Notes under the pieces: generated by a model
Seen by the model: only the letters and a program-made list of their open reading frames with translations
Databases searched by the model: none
Told to the model about the DNA's origin: nothing
Assembly (NCBI GenBank): GCA_944391625.1
Contig: CALXUG010000001.1
Location: 1 to 64,000 of the forward strand
Length of the DNA: 64,000 nucleotides
Direction of reading: 5' to 3'
Source: an uncultured Clostridia bacterium
GTDB taxonomy: Bacteria > Bacillota > Peptococcia > Peptococcales > Peptococcaceae
Program-made: the position numbers and the translations under genes
Shown here: one piece after another, positions 62,445 to 64,000 of the stretch
Layout: each line of letters starts with the position of its first letter
Position numbering within the stretch: the first letter of the stretch is position 1

Positions 62445-63596
62445 TCAATCCATTATTTTTCGTACAACCAATCCCTGTTTTTGACAGGTGTCGCACAGCT
62501 GCTTGATCTGCCGCTGAATTTCCGGCAGCAAGGATGCAGCATAAATGCCTACTGTTGTTTTTTCGGTGGAGCCTTGATAATAAACAATGGCATCCCCGCG
62601 ATTTTCAAATTTCCAGACAGCATATTTGCCGCAAATATCACCATCTTTGGTATGAAATTGATAGCCGGACAGCATGGATCCCAGCTGCGGCAGCAGATTC
62701 TGCAGTACCGTTTCTCCTTCCCAGCCTGTAAAAAGCCAGCTATCGGCAGCCATTGGGAATAAACTGCACCAAAAAGCATACACATTATCTGCTTCAGCAT
62801 CTTTTTTTACAGCAGTAATAGCCTGCAATATAGTCTGTTTGCCCACTGCAGTGCAGCAAAGTTCCGCATACCGCTGCCAGTGCAGCGCCAGCCCGTTTTC
62901 ATGGAGATCAAAGAGCCAGCCCAAAAACATGGGATTCTTTTCGCCCCGTTCAATAGATACCAAGGTACCGCCTGCCTTTACCTTACCAGCCAGCAGTTGT
63001 CCATAATCAGCAACGGTGTTCCCATAAAGCTGGGCCTGCTCCAGCAAAGGCGCAAAGGAAGGCTGAATATCCCGATTGGCAATGTTCTCATGCACAGTCC
63101 GCATGGAGAACACCGTATCATAAGTTTGTTCGCCCAAAGCTGCCAAATCAGCGTGCAAAAAAGAAATATTATGCAGCTGTAAGGTTTCTGCCAGCTGCCG
63201 GGCTACCTTGACAGCGTTTTCCGTCCGGTCAATGGCTGTAATGTGGGAATCGGGCAGCAATTTGGCCAAAAAGCAGGACATAATGCCGCAATCGCAGCCT
63301 ACATCTAAAATGGTTTCGCCAAACACATCCTGATTCCGAGCAATCCAGTTACAGGCCTTTCGGTAAATATCGCCGTCATAAGCGCCGGAAAAGGTGATTC
63401 CTTTTTCATAGCTTTCATTTTTTACATCATACAGACGCTGCACATCACTTTCCTGCCAGACCTGCTCCATAAGCCGATCCGCTTCCCGCTGCCCTAATTG
63501 CTTTTTCAGCTGGGTATACATACTTTTTTTATCACGAGCCGGCCGAATACCCAGCTCCATCAAATATCGCAGCCCCATATCCTTTTCTTTTTCCAT
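62445..63596 (-). CDS. Class I SAM-dependent methyltransferase
   Basis: The 383-residue protein has a Rossmann methyltransferase core: ETILDVGCDCGIMSCFLAKL (motif I), ITAIDRTENAVKVARQLAE (motif II) and TYDTVFSMRTVHE (motif IV). About 95 N-terminal residues and a long C-terminal region are unfamiliar. The substrate is unknown. The start at 63596 is chosen over in-frame alternatives but has only a weak ribosome binding site. It is upstream of the biotin operon but separated by a terminator. Confidence 0.8.
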   Translation of the reverse strand: MEKEKDMGLRYLMELGIRPARDKKSMYTQLKKQLGQREADRLMEQVWQESDVQRLYDVKNESYEKGITFSGAYDGDIYRKACNWIARNQDVFGETILDVGCDCGIMSCFLAKLLPDSHITAIDRTENAVKVARQLAETLQLHNISFLHADLAALGEQTYDTVFSMRTVHENIANRDIQPSFAPLLEQAQLYGNTVADYGQLLAGKVKAGGTLVSIERGEKNPMFLGWLFDLHENGLALHWQRYAELCCTAVGKQTILQAITAVKKDAEADNVYAFWCSLFPMAADSWLFTGWEGETVLQNLLPQLGSMLSGYQFHTKDGDICGKYAVWKFENRGDAIVYYQGSTEKTTVGIYAASLLPEIQRQIKQLCDTCQKQGLVVRKIMD

Positions 63597-63696
63597 AAGC
63601 CTACACAACACAACGAACACCCAAAATTATTTTTACAAAAGGTTCTTTATAACCGCTGTGCCGCTAACCTTCACATCCTTTTCTATTCATTGCTGT

Positions 63697-64000
63697 TTAT
63701 TCATCGCTATGCCGTTGCTGCTTTTCCTGCTCAATATATTTTTGCACATTGCCCAATGTCCGCGATACTGCATTGGGATTACGCCGCAGAATATGACTTG
63801 GTTTTTGCAGCAGTGCCGCAAGCTGATCCTCACTTTGATTCATCGTGTGGAATATAGAATTTGCCCGGGCTGTTTGCCCCAGCTTACGTTCCTCATAATC
63901 GGCTTTTGCCTGTCTCAGTTTGTCATACAATTCTTCCCGTTCTTGCTCCATTCGCTCCTGCAAGCCGTTGATATCCTTTTCAATACGGGCAGATAACTGC
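63697..64000 (-). CDS. 3' part of a coiled-coil protein gene, cut by the window edge
   Basis: The frame stays open to the right edge, so the start lies outside. About 100 C-terminal residues are visible: a charged coiled coil (ERMEQEREELYDKLRQAKAD) followed by helices ending in RTLGNVQKYIEQEKQQ. No family is recognised. Confidence 0.65.
   Translation of the reverse strand, partial: QLSARIEKDINGLQERMEQEREELYDKLRQAKADYEERKLGQTARANSIFHTMNQSEDQLAALLQKPSHILRRNPNAVSRTLGNVQKYIEQEKQQRHSDE

Noticed and set aside
62229-62762. Plus-strand frame over the methyltransferase 3' end
   Set aside because: It is antisense to a recognisable SAM methyltransferase and spans its terminator.

Overview
The window is a chromosomal segment of a low-to-moderate GC, anaerobic member of the Bacillota (Firmicutes). 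This rests on strong AGGAGG-type ribosome binding sites, TTGACA-17-TATAAT promoters and U-tailed hairpin terminators. Family content agrees: AddAB rather than RecBCD, split glycine decarboxylase GcvPA/GcvPB, a pyruvate kinase with an extra PEP-utiliser domain, DUF1836-DegV, DUF3243, a YtoI-type CBS-DRTGG protein and copper-amine-oxidase-N 'stalk' proteins. Class III (oxygen-sensitive) ribonucleotide reductase and rubrerythrin point to an anaerobe, and a SspF-like small acid-soluble spore protein points to an endospore-forming ancestry. I cannot fix the genus; Clostridia or spore-related Negativicutes both fit. No rRNA, tRNA or CRISPR array is visible.

Layout. 0-1.2 kb: a cysteine-ladder leucine-rich-repeat surface protein bracketed by two identical 34-bp terminator repeats. 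1.3-8.6 kb: tgt-yajC and secD-secF, normally one neighbourhood, here separated by nrdG-nrdD, whose NrdD carries a fused C-terminal redoxin. 8.8-11.8 kb: molybdate transport modABC with a divergent HTH-TOBE regulator and a 10-bp tandem repeat at the modA start site. 11.9-15.7 kb: GNAT, a Cys-rich small protein, ribosomal protein L19, rubrerythrin, DUF1836-degV. 15.8-21.1 kb: phosphate/polyphosphate cluster (ppk, ppx, Na+/Pi symporter with a four-repeat Pho box). 21.3-31.7 kb: housekeeping genes (AEC transporter, trxA, tcdA, pyk, coaD, dnaE, ytoI-like), then sspF-like. 32-37.4 kb: a more accessory stretch with orphan genes, att-like repeats, TPR/HEAT proteins and a YhcG-family nuclease. 37.5-46.8 kb: XRE-zinc-ribbon protein, addB-addA and yifB/comM. 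46.8-47.4 kb: a 116-bp tandem repeat, each unit holding a perfect 16-bp parS (ParB/Spo0J) site, followed by a large hairpin-rich element. 47.5-57.1 kb: a stalk-domain protein and a complete glycine cleavage locus (gcvT-H-PA-PB, lplA, a small stalk protein, lpd) under a tandem glycine riboswitch. 57.3-60.4 kb: an accessory island (orphan winged helix, GNAT plus small partner, broken IS3 transposase, promoter with palindromes). 60.5-64 kb: biotin genes bioY-bioB with a BirA-type operator, a methyltransferase and the 3' part of a coiled-coil gene running off the right edge.

How it fits together. Nearly all genes lie on the minus strand. If genes are co-oriented with replication, the fork would enter from the right. 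With two perfect parS sites this suggests a position in the origin-proximal part of the right-to-left replichore. The most unusual features are the parS-bearing repeat family (tandem at 46.8-47.1 kb, with diverged relatives at 37.3 kb and 47.1-47.4 kb), the NrdD-redoxin fusion, the lysine-rich tail on polyphosphate kinase, and the operator-like repeats at modA.
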